Below the pieces are notes generated by a model. That model saw nothing but the letters and a program-made list of their open reading frames with translations. It did not search any database and was not told the DNA's origin. The position numbers and the translations under genes are program-made. This document shows, piece after piece, positions 37,611 through 46,418 of a DNA stretch of 64,000 nucleotides. Origin of the DNA: Anaerolineales bacterium (GTDB taxonomy: Bacteria; Chloroflexota; Anaerolineae; Anaerolineales; UBA11579); contig JAJTXV010000004.1 in NCBI GenBank assembly GCA_021463845.1, forward strand, positions 175,795 to 239,794. Reading direction: 5' to 3'. Numbering within the stretch: the stretch's first letter is position 1; every line of letters starts with the position of its first letter.

Positions 37611-39530
37611 ATGAGCAATGTTGAGGAAATCAAAGCTCGTTTAGCCATTGAAGACATCGTCTCTGAGAGCGGTGTACAACTCCGCCGCGCCGGCAAGAAT
37701 CTTTCGGGCTTTTGCCCCTTCCACAGCAACACCCGCACTCCCTCCTTCGTCGTCTTTCCTGAATCCGGCACCTGGCGCTGTTTCGGCCAGTGCAACGAAG
37801 GCGGTGACGTCTTCAAATATGTGATGAAAAAAGAAGGCCTCGATTTCACCGAGGCCCTGCGCCGCTTGGCCGACCGTGCCGGCGTGCAGCTGCGCCCCCA
37901 GAGCCCCATGGAGCAGGCCGCCAAGGAGCAGCACGGCCGCCTGCGTGAGGCGCTCGACGCCGCCGTGCGCTTCTACCAGGCCCAGCTGCAGACTCCGGCT
38001 GGCACCCAGGTGCTCAGCTACCTGCGCGGCCGCAACCTGACCGACGAGACCATCGCCGCTTTCGAGCTCGGTTACGCGCCTGAGGCGCTCGAGCCGCTGG
38101 CCGCCGCCATCCAACAAGCTGGCTTTACCCTCGACGAAATGATGGAAGCCGGCCTGCTCAGCCAGTCCGACGACGGGCGCCGCTTCGCACGCTTCCGCCA
38201 CCGTCTCATGTTCCCCATTCGTGATGCCAACGGCAAAATGGCCGGCTTCGGTGCCCGCGCCCTGCGAGACGAGGCCACGCCCAAGTATCTCAACTCCGCC
38301 CAAGGGCCACTCTTCGATAAGGGCAATCTGCTTTACGGCATGGATAAGGCCCGCAAGCACATCCGCACGCAAGACGAGGCCGTGCTGGTCGAAGGTTATA
38401 TGGATGTCATCGCCCTCCACCAAGCCGGCTTCCCCAACGCCGTCTCGCCCATGGGCACTGCCCTCGGCGGGCAGCAGCTGCGCACCCTCAAGCGCCTGAC
38501 CACGCGCATCGTGCTGGCTCTAGATGCGGATGCCGCCGGTGACAAAGCCACTCTGCGCGGTCTGGAAGTGGCTCGCAAAAGTCTCGACCGCGAAGCCGAC
38601 CCGGTCTTCGACGCCCGTGGCCTGCTGCGCCATGAGGGCCGCCTGCAAGCCGATATTCGCGTAACCGCCTTGCCAGACGGCAAAGACCCTGACGAGATCG
38701 TCGCTGCCGATCCCGAAGCCTGGCCGAAGCTGCTGCTGGCCGCCCGCCCCATTGTGGAGCACGTGATGTACAGCTTGGCCGCTGGCAAAGATCTGCAGGA
38801 CGCCAAGATCAAGCGCGAGCTGGCCACCCAGGTGCTGCCCCTGATCGCCGATGTGCCCAGCCCGGTGGAGCGTGACAGCTACACCCAAAAACTTGCCCGC
38901 CTTCTCCAAGTAGACGAGCGCAGCCTGATGGCTGAGCGCCCGGCCCGCGCCACTGCGCCGCGCCGCCGCGCCCAGCCCACCGCGCCCAGCCTGCCCGAAG
39001 CCCGCCCCATGCCGAGCATCGAAGACAGCACTGTGCGCCTCGAGTCACACTGCATGGGCATCATCATCCGCCAGCCGGAGCTGCTCTACCGCGTCGACCG
39101 CTCTTTGCTCGAATCCGGCTTGCCGCGTCTCTCCATCAGCGACTTCGAGCACAGCGACCACCAGGAAATGTTCCGCCTCTCGCGTGAAGCTCTCGATCAG
39201 GATGTGCAGGAGCCTTACAGCTACGCGCTGCAAAACCTGCCCATGCCCCTGCTCGACCGCGCTGAAGAAATTCTCCTCCGTACGGAAAAGCTGGATCCTG
39301 AAGACGACAAGGTCTTTGAAGATCTGCTGCGCACCTTCCTGCTGCTACGCCGCCGCCTGCTGCGCAAGAGCAATGAGCAAATGCGCTACCTGCAGCAGAC
39401 CGCCCAGCAAGAGGGTGACCTGAAAGCCAGCGAATACCAGCAGGTGATGATACAAAACACACTAACCTTGCAGCGTTTGGATAAAGCTCTAGCCACCAGC
39501 CCCAAACGCAGCGTCCCGAGAGCGCTATGA
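37611..39530 (+). CDS. dnaG: DNA primase
   Basis: A 639-aa primase. The CHC2 zinc finger is seen at about residues 30-60 ([15 protein letters not shown]...WRCFGQC), the N-terminal core includes [18 protein letters not shown], and the Toprim domain follows with [16 protein letters not shown] and [12 protein letters not shown]. The C-terminal helicase-interaction domain is helical. I chose ATG at 37611 ([13 protein letters not shown]) because the promoter lies just upstream; ATG at 37599 would add four residues. No strong ribosome site precedes either. Confidence 0.96.
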   Translation: MSNVEEIKARLAIEDIVSESGVQLRRAGKNLSGFCPFHSNTRTPSFVVFPESGTWRCFGQCNEGGDVFKYVMKKEGLDFTEALRRLADRAGVQLRPQSPMEQAAKEQHGRLREALDAAVRFYQAQLQTPAGTQVLSYLRGRNLTDETIAAFELGYAPEALEPLAAAIQQAGFTLDEMMEAGLLSQSDDGRRFARFRHRLMFPIRDANGKMAGFGARALRDEATPKYLNSAQGPLFDKGNLLYGMDKARKHIRTQDEAVLVEGYMDVIALHQAGFPNAVSPMGTALGGQQLRTLKRLTTRIVLALDADAAGDKATLRGLEVARKSLDREADPVFDARGLLRHEGRLQADIRVTALPDGKDPDEIVAADPEAWPKLLLAARPIVEHVMYSLAAGKDLQDAKIKRELATQVLPLIADVPSPVERDSYTQKLARLLQVDERSLMAERPARATAPRRRAQPTAPSLPEARPMPSIEDSTVRLESHCMGIIIRQPELLYRVDRSLLESGLPRLSISDFEHSDHQEMFRLSREALDQDVQEPYSYALQNLPMPLLDRAEEILLRTEKLDPEDDKVFEDLLRTFLLLRRRLLRKSNEQMRYLQQTAQQEGDLKASEYQQVMIQNTLTLQRLDKALATSPKRSVPRAL

Positions 39531-41092
39531 TGGACCACGACGTGGATCAACCCGAAGACAACATCGAGCTGCCCGAGAACGACGACGAGCTGATCGATGA
39601 CGCCGCCTCCACCGAGGAAGGCGATCTGCTCAACGAGCTCTCCGAGGACGAAGATGGCGTAGAAGCTCTGCGCGAAGACCTGCGCAAGCTCGAGGAGCGC
39701 GTCCGCCAGGAAGGCGCCATCGAGCTGGGCGATGACCCGGTGCGTCTCTACCTCAAGGAGATCGGCCGCGTCAGCCTGCTGGATACCGACCGCGAGCTGT
39801 GGCTCGCCACCCGCGTCGAAGCGCTCAAGCGGCTTACCTTCCTTCAGGAGCAGGCCGCCACCCCCAAACAGCCCGAGCCCAACCCCGAGGCCGTGTTCAA
39901 AGCCGCCTTTGCTGAGCTGGCCGAAGCCTGGGGCCGCGTAGGCAAAGAGGCCAAAGCCCTCGGCCACAAAGCCCCTCAGCTGTTGCTCATTGCGCAGGAA
40001 GCGCTGCGCCTGCAAAAGACCTGGAGCATGGAAACACCCTCCTATGTGCGCAGTTACCTGGACAACGGTATTTGGGGGCGCGACCCGCGCTGGGACGCCG
40101 TGGCCCGCAGCACCTTCATCATTCTGATCGGCTTCTATATCTTCCCGCGTGAGCTCACCGAAGCCATGCTGGCCACCTTGGCTAAAGACGAGCTGCCTTC
40201 ACCGCGCAGCTTCACCAATCTCCTGCCGGCTGCTGATGAACTCAAAGTCGCTGCCGCTGGCGTCCACAGCCGCGCCATGGAAGCCCAGATCGCCATCATC
40301 AACGCCAACCTGCGCCTGGTCGTCAGCATTGCCAAGCGCTATATCGGCCGCGGCTCCTCCTTCGAGGACCTGATCCAGGAGGGCAATATTGGCTTGCTGC
40401 GCGCCGTCACCAAGTTTGATCCTACCCGCGGCTTTAAGTTCAGCACCTATGCCACCTGGTGGATTCGCCAGGCCATCACTCGTTCGATTGCTGATCAGGC
40501 CCGCACCATTCGCATCCCCGTGCACCTGCTCGAATCCATTCAGCGCCTCATGCGCGCCCAACGCCAGATGACCCAGACCTTGGGCCGCGAGGCCACCTTT
40601 GAAGAGCTGGCCCTCGAAAGCGGCTTTCTGGATGACGGCGATGTCGCCGCCATCCGCAAGTCCATCAGCGCCAGCCAGCCCCTCGCGCCCGACCTCAAAC
40701 GGCGTTGGGCCCGCGCCACCACCAAAGTGGAGCAAACCCTGCGCAGCGCCGAGGAGCCCATGTCGCTCGAAAGCCCGGTCGGCGCCGGCGATGGCAGCGA
40801 GCTGGCTGACTTTATTCCAGACGAAGATGCCCTCGCCCCCATGGATGCCGCCGCCCGCGAAATGCTGCGCGAGCAGGTCCAGGGTGCCCTGGCCGGCCTC
40901 ACTGAGCGCGAACGCGAAGTGCTCGAGATGCGCTATGGCCTGCTGGACGGCAAGGATCACACCCTCGAAGAAGTGGGCCAGCATTTCAACGTCACCCGTG
41001 AGCGCATCCGCCAGATTGAAGCCAAGGCCCTGCGCAAACTGCGCCACCCAACCCGCAGTCACCAACTGCGCGAATACCTCGGCGGCAGCTAA
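39527..41092 (+). CDS. rpoD: RNA polymerase primary sigma factor
   Basis: A 521-aa sigma-70. An acidic N-terminus leads to region 1.2 ([18 protein letters not shown]), then a non-conserved spacer. Region 2 holds [35 protein letters not shown] and [21 protein letters not shown], which contacts the -10 element. Regions 3 and 4 follow, ending in [29 protein letters not shown], the -35 reader. Its ATG overlaps the dnaG stop (ATGATGG), the usual macromolecular-synthesis order; rpsU is absent. Confidence 0.96.
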   Translation: MMDHDVDQPEDNIELPENDDELIDDAASTEEGDLLNELSEDEDGVEALREDLRKLEERVRQEGAIELGDDPVRLYLKEIGRVSLLDTDRELWLATRVEALKRLTFLQEQAATPKQPEPNPEAVFKAAFAELAEAWGRVGKEAKALGHKAPQLLLIAQEALRLQKTWSMETPSYVRSYLDNGIWGRDPRWDAVARSTFIILIGFYIFPRELTEAMLATLAKDELPSPRSFTNLLPAADELKVAAAGVHSRAMEAQIAIINANLRLVVSIAKRYIGRGSSFEDLIQEGNIGLLRAVTKFDPTRGFKFSTYATWWIRQAITRSIADQARTIRIPVHLLESIQRLMRAQRQMTQTLGREATFEELALESGFLDDGDVAAIRKSISASQPLAPDLKRRWARATTKVEQTLRSAEEPMSLESPVGAGDGSELADFIPDEDALAPMDAAAREMLREQVQGALAGLTEREREVLEMRYGLLDGKDHTLEEVGQHFNVTRERIRQIEAKALRKLRHPTRSHQLREYLGGS

Positions 41093-41098
41093 CTAACA

Positions 41099-41127
41099 AA
41101 AAACGACCCCCCAGGGGGTCGTTTTTA
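41099..41127 (+). terminator. Intrinsic terminator of dnaG-rpoD
   Basis: A perfect 11-bp stem AAACGACCCCC-CA-GGGGGTCGTTT followed by more T starts 7 nt after the rpoD stop. An A run on the left makes it usable from the other strand too, where it would protect the region from the convergent LysW-like gene. Confidence 0.9.
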
Positions 41128-41137
41128 ATTCCTATTC

Positions 41138-41200
41138 GTCATTGCGAGGAGTATTGTGGCTTGCATGTCCCATGCAAGCCACAAACGGACGAAGCAATCC
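41138..41200. repeat. Dispersed repeat copy, ATTGC/GCAAT type, with long palindromic core
   Basis: The conserved ends GTCATTGCGAG and GAAGCAATCC flank a perfect 14-bp palindrome: TTGTGGCTTGCATG (41154-41167), loop TCC, CATGCAAGCCACAA (41171-41184). The core differs completely from the copies at 30657 and 56350, while the ends are the same. Confidence 0.85.
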
Positions 41201-41226
41201 CCAACTCAACCTAGAGTCGAGCGGCC

Positions 41227-41330
41227 GGCCGAAGTCCTCGCCCGACGCCGAGCCCACACCACCACTTGTCATTCCGAGCGGGCACCGAAGTCCTTGCCGG
41301 ACCGCCGAACCCGCACCAGCGAGGAATCCG
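41227..41330. repeat. Second repeat family (ATTCC/GGAAT ends) and internal duplication
   Basis: GTCATTCCGAGCG (41268-41280) and GCGAGGAATCC (41320-41330) form an element with the same architecture as the ATTGC family but ATTCC/GGAAT ends. A segment of about 33 nt beginning CCGAAGTCCTCGCCC at 41229 is repeated imperfectly from 41285 (CCGAAGTCCTTGCCG). No gene is seen between the rpoD terminator and 41367. Confidence 0.7.
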
Positions 41331-41367
41331 TATTCACACGTCTTCCAAATAGCGCCTATTATTAGGC

Positions 41368-41550
41368 CTACTCTTCGTCGAAATCCTCGTCCAAATCTTC
41401 ATCTTCGATCGGCCAGTCCAGCTCCAGCGGGTCCAGCCACACAATATCAAGCTCGGTATTGCAGGCGGTGCAGGTAACGCTCATGCCAATTTTGGGGGTG
41501 CCCTTCACGCTCACCTGGGCGCCACAAGAGGGGCAAACAGCATCGCTCAT
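41368..41550 (-). CDS. LysW-like zinc-ribbon protein with acidic tail
   Basis: A 60-aa protein. Two C-x2-C knuckles (CPSCGAQVSVKG and CTACNTELDIVWLDPLELDW) and a strongly acidic tail ending in EDFDEE make it look like LysW, the amino-group carrier protein of lysine/arginine synthesis. The canonical LysW ends in EDWGE; the tail differs here. No LysX, LysY or LysZ genes are in the window. AAGGAA lies about 8 nt before the ATG. Confidence 0.7.
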   Translation of the reverse strand: MSDAVCPSCGAQVSVKGTPKIGMSVTCTACNTELDIVWLDPLELDWPIEDEDLDEDFDEE

Positions 41551-41782
41551 TCTGGGTTTCCTTCTCAGCCCGACAGGCTGTACTTAAAGTGAGCGAACTG
41601 TACAGCAGATACAAACATTACGCTGTGAAAAAGCAACTGGATTTGAGAAACCATTCCGTCAGAGGGATGCTTCAGTGCTTGAGCGGCGCCTTAAAGCGTA
41701 GGGGCGTACGCTGCGAAGCAGCGTAGCATGCTGCGCCCACAATCGCCCTGCCATTTTGGCAGACAAGTGCATAGCACCAAGG
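41551..41782. other. Intergenic region with perfect hairpin
   Basis: No gene is seen. The clearest structure is TACGCTGC-GAA-GCAGCGTA (41707-41725), embedded in a larger GGGCG...CGCCC pairing. It lies beyond the stop of the response-regulator gene (minus strand) and could end that transcript, but there is no T run beside it. Confidence 0.5.
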
Positions 41783-42514
41783 TTAGCGTACTTCGCTAGT
41801 ACTTTTCTCAGTCTTGCTAAACATCCGCTGCTGGTCAGGCTCCGGCTCAAAGTAGTAGCCGATGCCAGCATCCGTCATGATATAGCGCGGGTTCGACGGG
41901 TCCGGCTCGATCTTGCCGCGCAGACGGCTGATCAGACCGCGCACCAGACCCTGGCTGCCTTCGCCGCCATAGCCCCACACGTACTCCACCAGATTCTCTG
42001 AAGGGATAATCCGCCCCGGATGGGTCATCAGTGCGTACAACAAACGGAACTCCAACTGGGTCAAGCGCGTCGCCGCTTCCTTGCCCACTTGCACACTCCG
42101 CTTTGAAGGATCCAGCGTGATGCCCGCCTGGCTCAACGCCGGCAGACTGAAATATGGCAGGCCGGAGCTGCGGCGCATCAGCGCCCGCAGCTGCGCCACC
42201 ATGAACTTGGGGCTATAAGGGCGGCTGAACACCAAGTCGGCGCCCGCCTCAATGAAATCAATCTGTGCGCCTTCATCGCGCGCTTCCATCAGCAGCACAA
42301 TCGGCGCCTGGTTCTCCAAGCGCAGCTGGCTGATGAATTCAGACGTGATGGCTTTTTCTGTAGTGAACGCGAAGAAGAAAAGCTCAGCAGGGCGATCGCC
42401 CTGCGATAGCTGGTCAAGCTCAGTAACCAGTCGGACTTCGAAGCCGGCTCGTTGCAGGATAAGAGTGAGTACAGCTGCTTCGTCTGCGTCCGGTGCAAAC
42501 AATAAGGTCAGCAT
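41783..42514 (-). CDS. OmpR-type winged-helix regulator with degenerate receiver domain
   Basis: A 243-aa protein. Residues 1-118 have receiver-fold spacing, but the phospho-acceptor position in LFFFAF is alanine (about residue 49), the usual Thr/Ser is absent in VLLMEARDE and the conserved Lys is Arg in FSRPYSPK. Residues about 128-225 form a standard OmpR/PhoB winged helix: TRLTQLEFRLLYALMTHPGRIIPSENLVEYVWG. It should therefore act without phosphorylation. No histidine kinase is nearby. It starts 30 nt after recN, so it may be the last gene of the ssb-recN operon. Confidence 0.85.
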   Translation of the reverse strand: MLTLLFAPDADEAAVLTLILQRAGFEVRLVTELDQLSQGDRPAELFFFAFTTEKAITSEFISQLRLENQAPIVLLMEARDEGAQIDFIEAGADLVFSRPYSPKFMVAQLRALMRRSSGLPYFSLPALSQAGITLDPSKRSVQVGKEAATRLTQLEFRLLYALMTHPGRIIPSENLVEYVWGYGGEGSQGLVRGLISRLRGKIEPDPSNPRYIMTDAGIGYYFEPEPDQQRMFSKTEKSTSEVR

Positions 42515-42543
42515 GAAAGAGCGTGTTGCTAGTTATAACACGT

Positions 42544-44271
42544 TCATGCCTTTGTGGTGGCGCGCACAGCATCTATTAATTCACGCGCCGATTGCAAAGT
42601 CCCTTCACTTATTTCACCAAACATGTTAGCCAATTCGTTCAAGCGCGCATCATCTTTCAATCGCACCGCTTGCGTTTGCGTGCGGCCATCGTTCACAACT
42701 TTTTTCACCTTGAAGTGCTGGTCACCGAACGCGGCCAGCTGCGGCAAATGCGTGACGCACAACACCTGATGCCCGCGCCCCAGCCGCCACAGCTTCTCGC
42801 CCACCACGCTGCCCACCCGGCCGCCAATGCCTTGATCGATCTCGTCGAAGATCAGCGTAGGCGTGTGGTCGGCACGCGCCAGCACATTCTTCATCGCCAG
42901 CATCAAGCGCGCTGTCTCACCACCCGAGGCGATCTTGACCAGCGGCTTCAAGCCCTCGCCCGGGTTTGGCGCCACCAAAAACTCGATCGTCTCGTGTCCG
43001 TACGCATCAAACGCCACGCGCTGGCCGTCGATCTCAAGACCATTCGCATCTGCCGCGCTACGGAAATCAACGCCAAAGCGGGCCGCCTCCATCTTGAGGT
43101 CATCCAGCTCGATCTCAATACCTTTGCTCAACTCGTCTGCCGCACTGTGGCGTTTGGCTGCCAGCGCCTGCGCTTCCTGCGCCAGCCGCCCCAGCAGTTC
43201 GCTCTCGCCCTTTTGCAGGGCTTCCAGCCGCTCTTCGGCGTTGGTAATGTTGTCCAGGTCCTTACGAGCGCGCTGGGCAAACGCCAAAATAGCCGGGATG
43301 TCTTCCCCGTACTTGCGCTTCAAATTCTGCAGCAAAGCCAGGCGCTCTTCCACCTCTTCCAGCCGCTTGGGGTTGAACTCGATCTGTTCCAGATACGCCC
43401 GCAGCTCGTGCCCAATATCAGCCATCTCGTCCAGCAGACCTTGGGCGCGGTTCTCCAGCCCGGCCTGCGAGCTGTCCACCCGCGCCAGCGCCGCCAGCGC
43501 CTCAACCGCCGCCCCCATCCGGTCCCCCGCCGAGGGCGCCTCAGCCTCCTGGCTCTCGTCCAGGGCGGCCAGCGCCAGGGTGGCGTTGGCCGCCAGGCTC
43601 TCTGCGTTCGCCAGCCGCGTGCGTTCATCGCGCAGGCTGGCTTCCTCGTCGGGTTGCAGCTTGGCCGCCTCGATCTCCTGCACCTGGAAGCTCAACAGCT
43701 CGATCCGCCGGGCCGCGTCCGCCTCGGCTTCGCGCAGGCTGGCCAGCTCACGCCGCAACTCCTGCAGCTGGCCGTACGTCTTTTGGTACGCTGCCAGCTC
43801 GCGCTCCACGCCCGCGTAGCGGTCCAGCAGCAGCCGGTGAGCGGGCACGCGCAGCAGCGAGAGATGCTCTGACTGCCCGTGCAGGTCGATCAGCAGTTCG
43901 CCCAATTCGCGCACCAGGGCCACCGTAGCCGGTCGGCCATTGATGCGCACCACATTGCGCCCCTCGCGCCGGAACTCACGCGCGATCTGCAAATAATCCG
44001 TGTCGTCCAGCAACTCCTCGCGCTGCAGGATCGCGTGGATCTGCTCGCGGGCTGCGTCGGGTATACGGAATACGCCCTCCACCGTGGCGCGCTCGTCGCC
44101 CGCCCGTATCAGGCTGGCGTCCGCCCGCACACCCAGCAGGGTCTCCACCGCATCGATCAGGATGGATTTGCCCGCGCCGGTCTCACCCGAAAAGGTCACC
44201 AGGCCGCTGCCCAGCTCCAGCGTCAGGTCCTCGATGATGGCGAAGTTTTGAATGCGCAGTTCGGTCAGCAT
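42544..44271 (-). CDS. recN: DNA repair protein RecN
   Basis: A 575-aa SMC-like ATPase in double-strand break repair. The N-terminal Walker A is FSGETGAGKSILIDAVETLLG. Long coiled coils occupy about residues 160-360. The C-terminal signature and Walker B are IASGGETARLMLAMKNVL and LIFDEIDQGIGGRVGSVVG. The start at 44271 (MLTELRIQNFAIIED) overlaps the upstream stop as TAATG and matches the family N-terminus. RecN is commonly an SOS gene, but no LexA-like box precedes it; it is internal to an operon. Confidence 0.96.
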   Translation of the reverse strand: MLTELRIQNFAIIEDLTLELGSGLVTFSGETGAGKSILIDAVETLLGVRADASLIRAGDERATVEGVFRIPDAAREQIHAILQREELLDDTDYLQIAREFRREGRNVVRINGRPATVALVRELGELLIDLHGQSEHLSLLRVPAHRLLLDRYAGVERELAAYQKTYGQLQELRRELASLREAEADAARRIELLSFQVQEIEAAKLQPDEEASLRDERTRLANAESLAANATLALAALDESQEAEAPSAGDRMGAAVEALAALARVDSSQAGLENRAQGLLDEMADIGHELRAYLEQIEFNPKRLEEVEERLALLQNLKRKYGEDIPAILAFAQRARKDLDNITNAEERLEALQKGESELLGRLAQEAQALAAKRHSAADELSKGIEIELDDLKMEAARFGVDFRSAADANGLEIDGQRVAFDAYGHETIEFLVAPNPGEGLKPLVKIASGGETARLMLAMKNVLARADHTPTLIFDEIDQGIGGRVGSVVGEKLWRLGRGHQVLCVTHLPQLAAFGDQHFKVKKVVNDGRTQTQAVRLKDDARLNELANMFGEISEGTLQSARELIDAVRATTKA

Positions 44272-44789
44272 TAGCGTTTTATTTCGATGCCGCCTAGGCG
44301 GTAATAGGTGGAAGAGACGGCCAGCGAGAGATAGATCAGCGGCCACAGCACCGCGATCAGCGTGCCGATGCCCGCCCCACCCAACAATATATAGGCCAGC
44401 GGCAGCAGCACGAACGGCGCCGCCCCCAGCCCCACCGCCACCGCCGCCACCTGGAACAGGCGCTGCGAGCGGCGGCGGCCGGTCAGCCGCCGGATCGCTT
44501 CCGCTATCAGATTGCCGGCCAGCGGCGCCAGGAACAGGGTGAAGAACCCGATCCGCATGGCAATAAAGGCGCCGATGCCTGACAGCAGCGCCCCCACCAC
44601 GAACGCCACAACAAAATCAGTGGTGGTAGCCGTGTCAAACACTTTCTGGCGGCCGCGCACGCACTCTTTGCAGCGGTACCCGGTGGGCGTGTGCACCGCG
44701 CATTGGGCGCAGATGTATTTCTCGCAATTGTTGCAGCGCAGGCCGGTTTCCCGGTCTGGGTGATTGGCGCAATAAGTAGTCGTCGTCAC
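44271..44789 (-). CDS. B-box-type zinc-finger membrane protein
   Basis: A 172-aa protein. The N-terminal 45 residues have B-box/zinc-ribbon spacing: CANHPDRETGLRCNNCEKYICAQCAVHTPTGYRCKEC. Three to four transmembrane helices follow (about residues 58-80, 82-98, 113-135, 138-160). Function is unknown; such B-box membrane proteins occur widely in Chloroflexota. Its ATG overlaps the nadK stop by 4 nt, and its stop overlaps the recN start. Confidence 0.75.
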   Translation of the reverse strand: MTTTTYCANHPDRETGLRCNNCEKYICAQCAVHTPTGYRCKECVRGRQKVFDTATTTDFVVAFVVGALLSGIGAFIAMRIGFFTLFLAPLAGNLIAEAIRRLTGRRRSQRLFQVAAVAVGLGAAPFVLLPLAYILLGGAGIGTLIAVLWPLIYLSLAVSSTYYRLGGIEIKR

Positions 44790-45661
44790 GCGGCGGCTCC
44801 GGTCGAAGGATTGTTTTCCATCAAAGACAGCAGACGCTGATAAAAATAGCTCGCCTCACGGAAGCGCAGGAAGCGCAGGCTATGTTCGCTGGCCCTCACC
44901 GCGACGCGGTCGCCCAGCTCCATCGCTTCGGGCGGCTGCCCGTCCACACTTAGCACGGCCTCGTCGCCGCGCGCCAGCTCCACCGTGATGCTGGCGCCTT
45001 CCGCCAGCACCAGCGCTCGATCCACGCTCAGGTGCGGCGCCACCGGCAGCAGCAGTATGTTACGCAGCGTCGGCGGCAGGATCGGGCCGCCCGCTGCCAG
45101 CGCATACGCGGTGGAGCCGGTCGGCGTGGAAATGATCACGCCATCTGAAACATACGTGGTCAGCGGGTGCCCATCCAGGCTGGCGTTCAAGTGCACAGGG
45201 CGCACTACGCGGCCGCGGCCCACCATGGCCTCATTCAGCGCCTGCCAGGTTCCTACTACTTTGTCGCCGCGCCACAGCTCAACCTGCAGCAGCATGCGCT
45301 TTTCAGTCGAAAACTCACCGCTCACTAAACGCGGCAGGGTTTGCTGCCATTCATCCGGCCCAAGCTCGATCAGGAAGCCAAAGTTGCCGTGGTTGATCCC
45401 GATCAGCGGGATCCCCAGCGGGGCGCATACATGCCCGGCCCGCAGCATCGTCCCGTCGCCGCCCAGGGCGATCACCAGGTCAGTGCCCCATTCCTGCAGC
45501 TGGTTCTGGGTGGCCTGGCCCTGCAGCAAACCGCTGCCAGCTGCCAGCCCCAAACCCTGCAGAAAACTGACCACCTCTTCGCACAGCGCAATGGCCTGCG
45601 CATTGCTTGCGCTGGCCAGCACGGCCACATGCTTGAATGTGCTTGCGCTCTTCTCAACCAT
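44786..45661 (-). CDS. nadK: NAD kinase
   Basis: A 291-aa ATP-NAD kinase making NADP. Motifs: ALGGDGTMLRAGHV (GGDG nucleotide-binding loop), NHGNFGFLIEL (the NxGxxGFL motif), NEAMVGRGRVVRPVHL and SDGVIISTPTGSTAYALAAGGPIL. The start at 45661 (MVEKSASTFKHVAV) follows the upstream stop at 45666 and gives family length; a longer form would run through the preceding gene. Confidence 0.95.
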   Translation of the reverse strand: MVEKSASTFKHVAVLASASNAQAIALCEEVVSFLQGLGLAAGSGLLQGQATQNQLQEWGTDLVIALGGDGTMLRAGHVCAPLGIPLIGINHGNFGFLIELGPDEWQQTLPRLVSGEFSTEKRMLLQVELWRGDKVVGTWQALNEAMVGRGRVVRPVHLNASLDGHPLTTYVSDGVIISTPTGSTAYALAAGGPILPPTLRNILLLPVAPHLSVDRALVLAEGASITVELARGDEAVLSVDGQPPEAMELGDRVAVRASEHSLRFLRFREASYFYQRLLSLMENNPSTGAAA

Positions 45662-45665
45662 AGGC

Positions 45666-46181
45666 TTAGTGTATCCGTTCACTACATACCCGGCGGTAGC
45701 CGCAGGCGGCGCAGCGCGCCGCCATGCTGTGCGAGCGGTGCAGTTCCCCATGCGCCAGTCCCTGGCGCATGGCCGCCAGCAGGCTCAGCACTTGCGCTTC
45801 CAGCGCCGCGCTGAATTCCACCCGGAAGCTGCGCTGCGGGTAGCGGATGATCCCATACGCAGGCCGCTGCTGAAAATTGCGTGCCACCAGCACGCAATAC
45901 GCCGCCAGCTGGTAAATATGGGCCTGGTACGGCTGCCGCGGCGTGCGCCCGCTCTTCACTTCCACCGGCACCACGCCGTCTGCCCCCTGCACCAGATAAT
46001 CAGGCCGCCCGATCAATCCCAGCGCCTCATCCATCAGCGGCTGCTCCAGCCGGCGCTCGACACCCGTATCCGAATACAACACCTGTCCGCTGGGCAGGCC
46101 CAGCGCGCCACGCTGTCGGGCGCTTAGCCACAGCAACAAGAGCGCCAACAGCAACAGAACAATCGCCAAACCAGCGTACAT
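45666..46181 (-). CDS. Cas4-like PD-(D/E)XK nuclease, C-terminal half with one membrane helix
   Basis: A 171-aa product. An N-terminal membrane helix (residues 4-22) is followed by the nuclease motifs GRPDYLV and VPVEVKSGRTP (PD...EVK), then YQAHIYQLAAYCVL (QxxxY), and a C-terminal CAACGYRRVC that would supply cysteines of a Cas4-type iron-sulfur cluster. Its ATG is in the same frame as the preceding ORF, two codons past that ORF's TGA. The fold is completed only by that upstream piece. No CRISPR array or other cas gene is in the window. Confidence 0.75.
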   Translation of the reverse strand: MYAGLAIVLLLLALLLLWLSARQRGALGLPSGQVLYSDTGVERRLEQPLMDEALGLIGRPDYLVQGADGVVPVEVKSGRTPRQPYQAHIYQLAAYCVLVARNFQQRPAYGIIRYPQRSFRVEFSAALEAQVLSLLAAMRQGLAHGELHRSHSMAARCAACGYRRVCSERIH

Positions 46182-46184
46182 GCC

Positions 46185-46418
46185 TCAACCTAACAACTGC
46201 ACAGCCAGCAGGATCATTGCAACCAATGCCAGCCCGATCGCCAGTGTCCGCAGCCCGCTGGCCATCCGCCAGCCACGCCCGTGACGGGCGTGCTGGCGCG
46301 TGCCCTCAGCCAGCTCCTCTACATTGGCGCTGGCCGCCCCTTGCAGGCGCAACCACCAGGCGCGCTGGCAGTATAGGTATTCGCCTATCTCTGAGGCTTT
46401 GATCCACACCTTGCTCAT
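46185..46418 (-). CDS. Cas4-like nuclease, N-terminal piece ending in a membrane helix
   Basis: A 77-aa product. IKASEIGEYLYCQRAWWLRLQG and EGTRQHARHG match the first helices of Cas4-type nucleases, including the first cluster cysteine, and are missing from the downstream ORF. A transmembrane helix (about residues 56-76) follows. The stop is TGA (46187-46185); after one GGC codon the downstream ATG continues in the same frame. Read through, the pair gives a protein of about 250 aa with a membrane hairpin inside the nuclease. Its ATG overlaps the translin stop. Confidence 0.7.
   Translation of the reverse strand: MSKVWIKASEIGEYLYCQRAWWLRLQGAASANVEELAEGTRQHARHGRGWRMASGLRTLAIGLALVAMILLAVQLLG

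Noticed and set aside
42592..43872. 426-codon plus-strand frame opposite recN
   Set aside because: Shadow of the coiled-coil coding sequence of recN.
45666..46418. CRISPR-Cas locus suggested by the Cas4-like nuclease
   Set aside because: No repeat-spacer array and no other cas gene in the window; neighbours are repair and metabolic genes.
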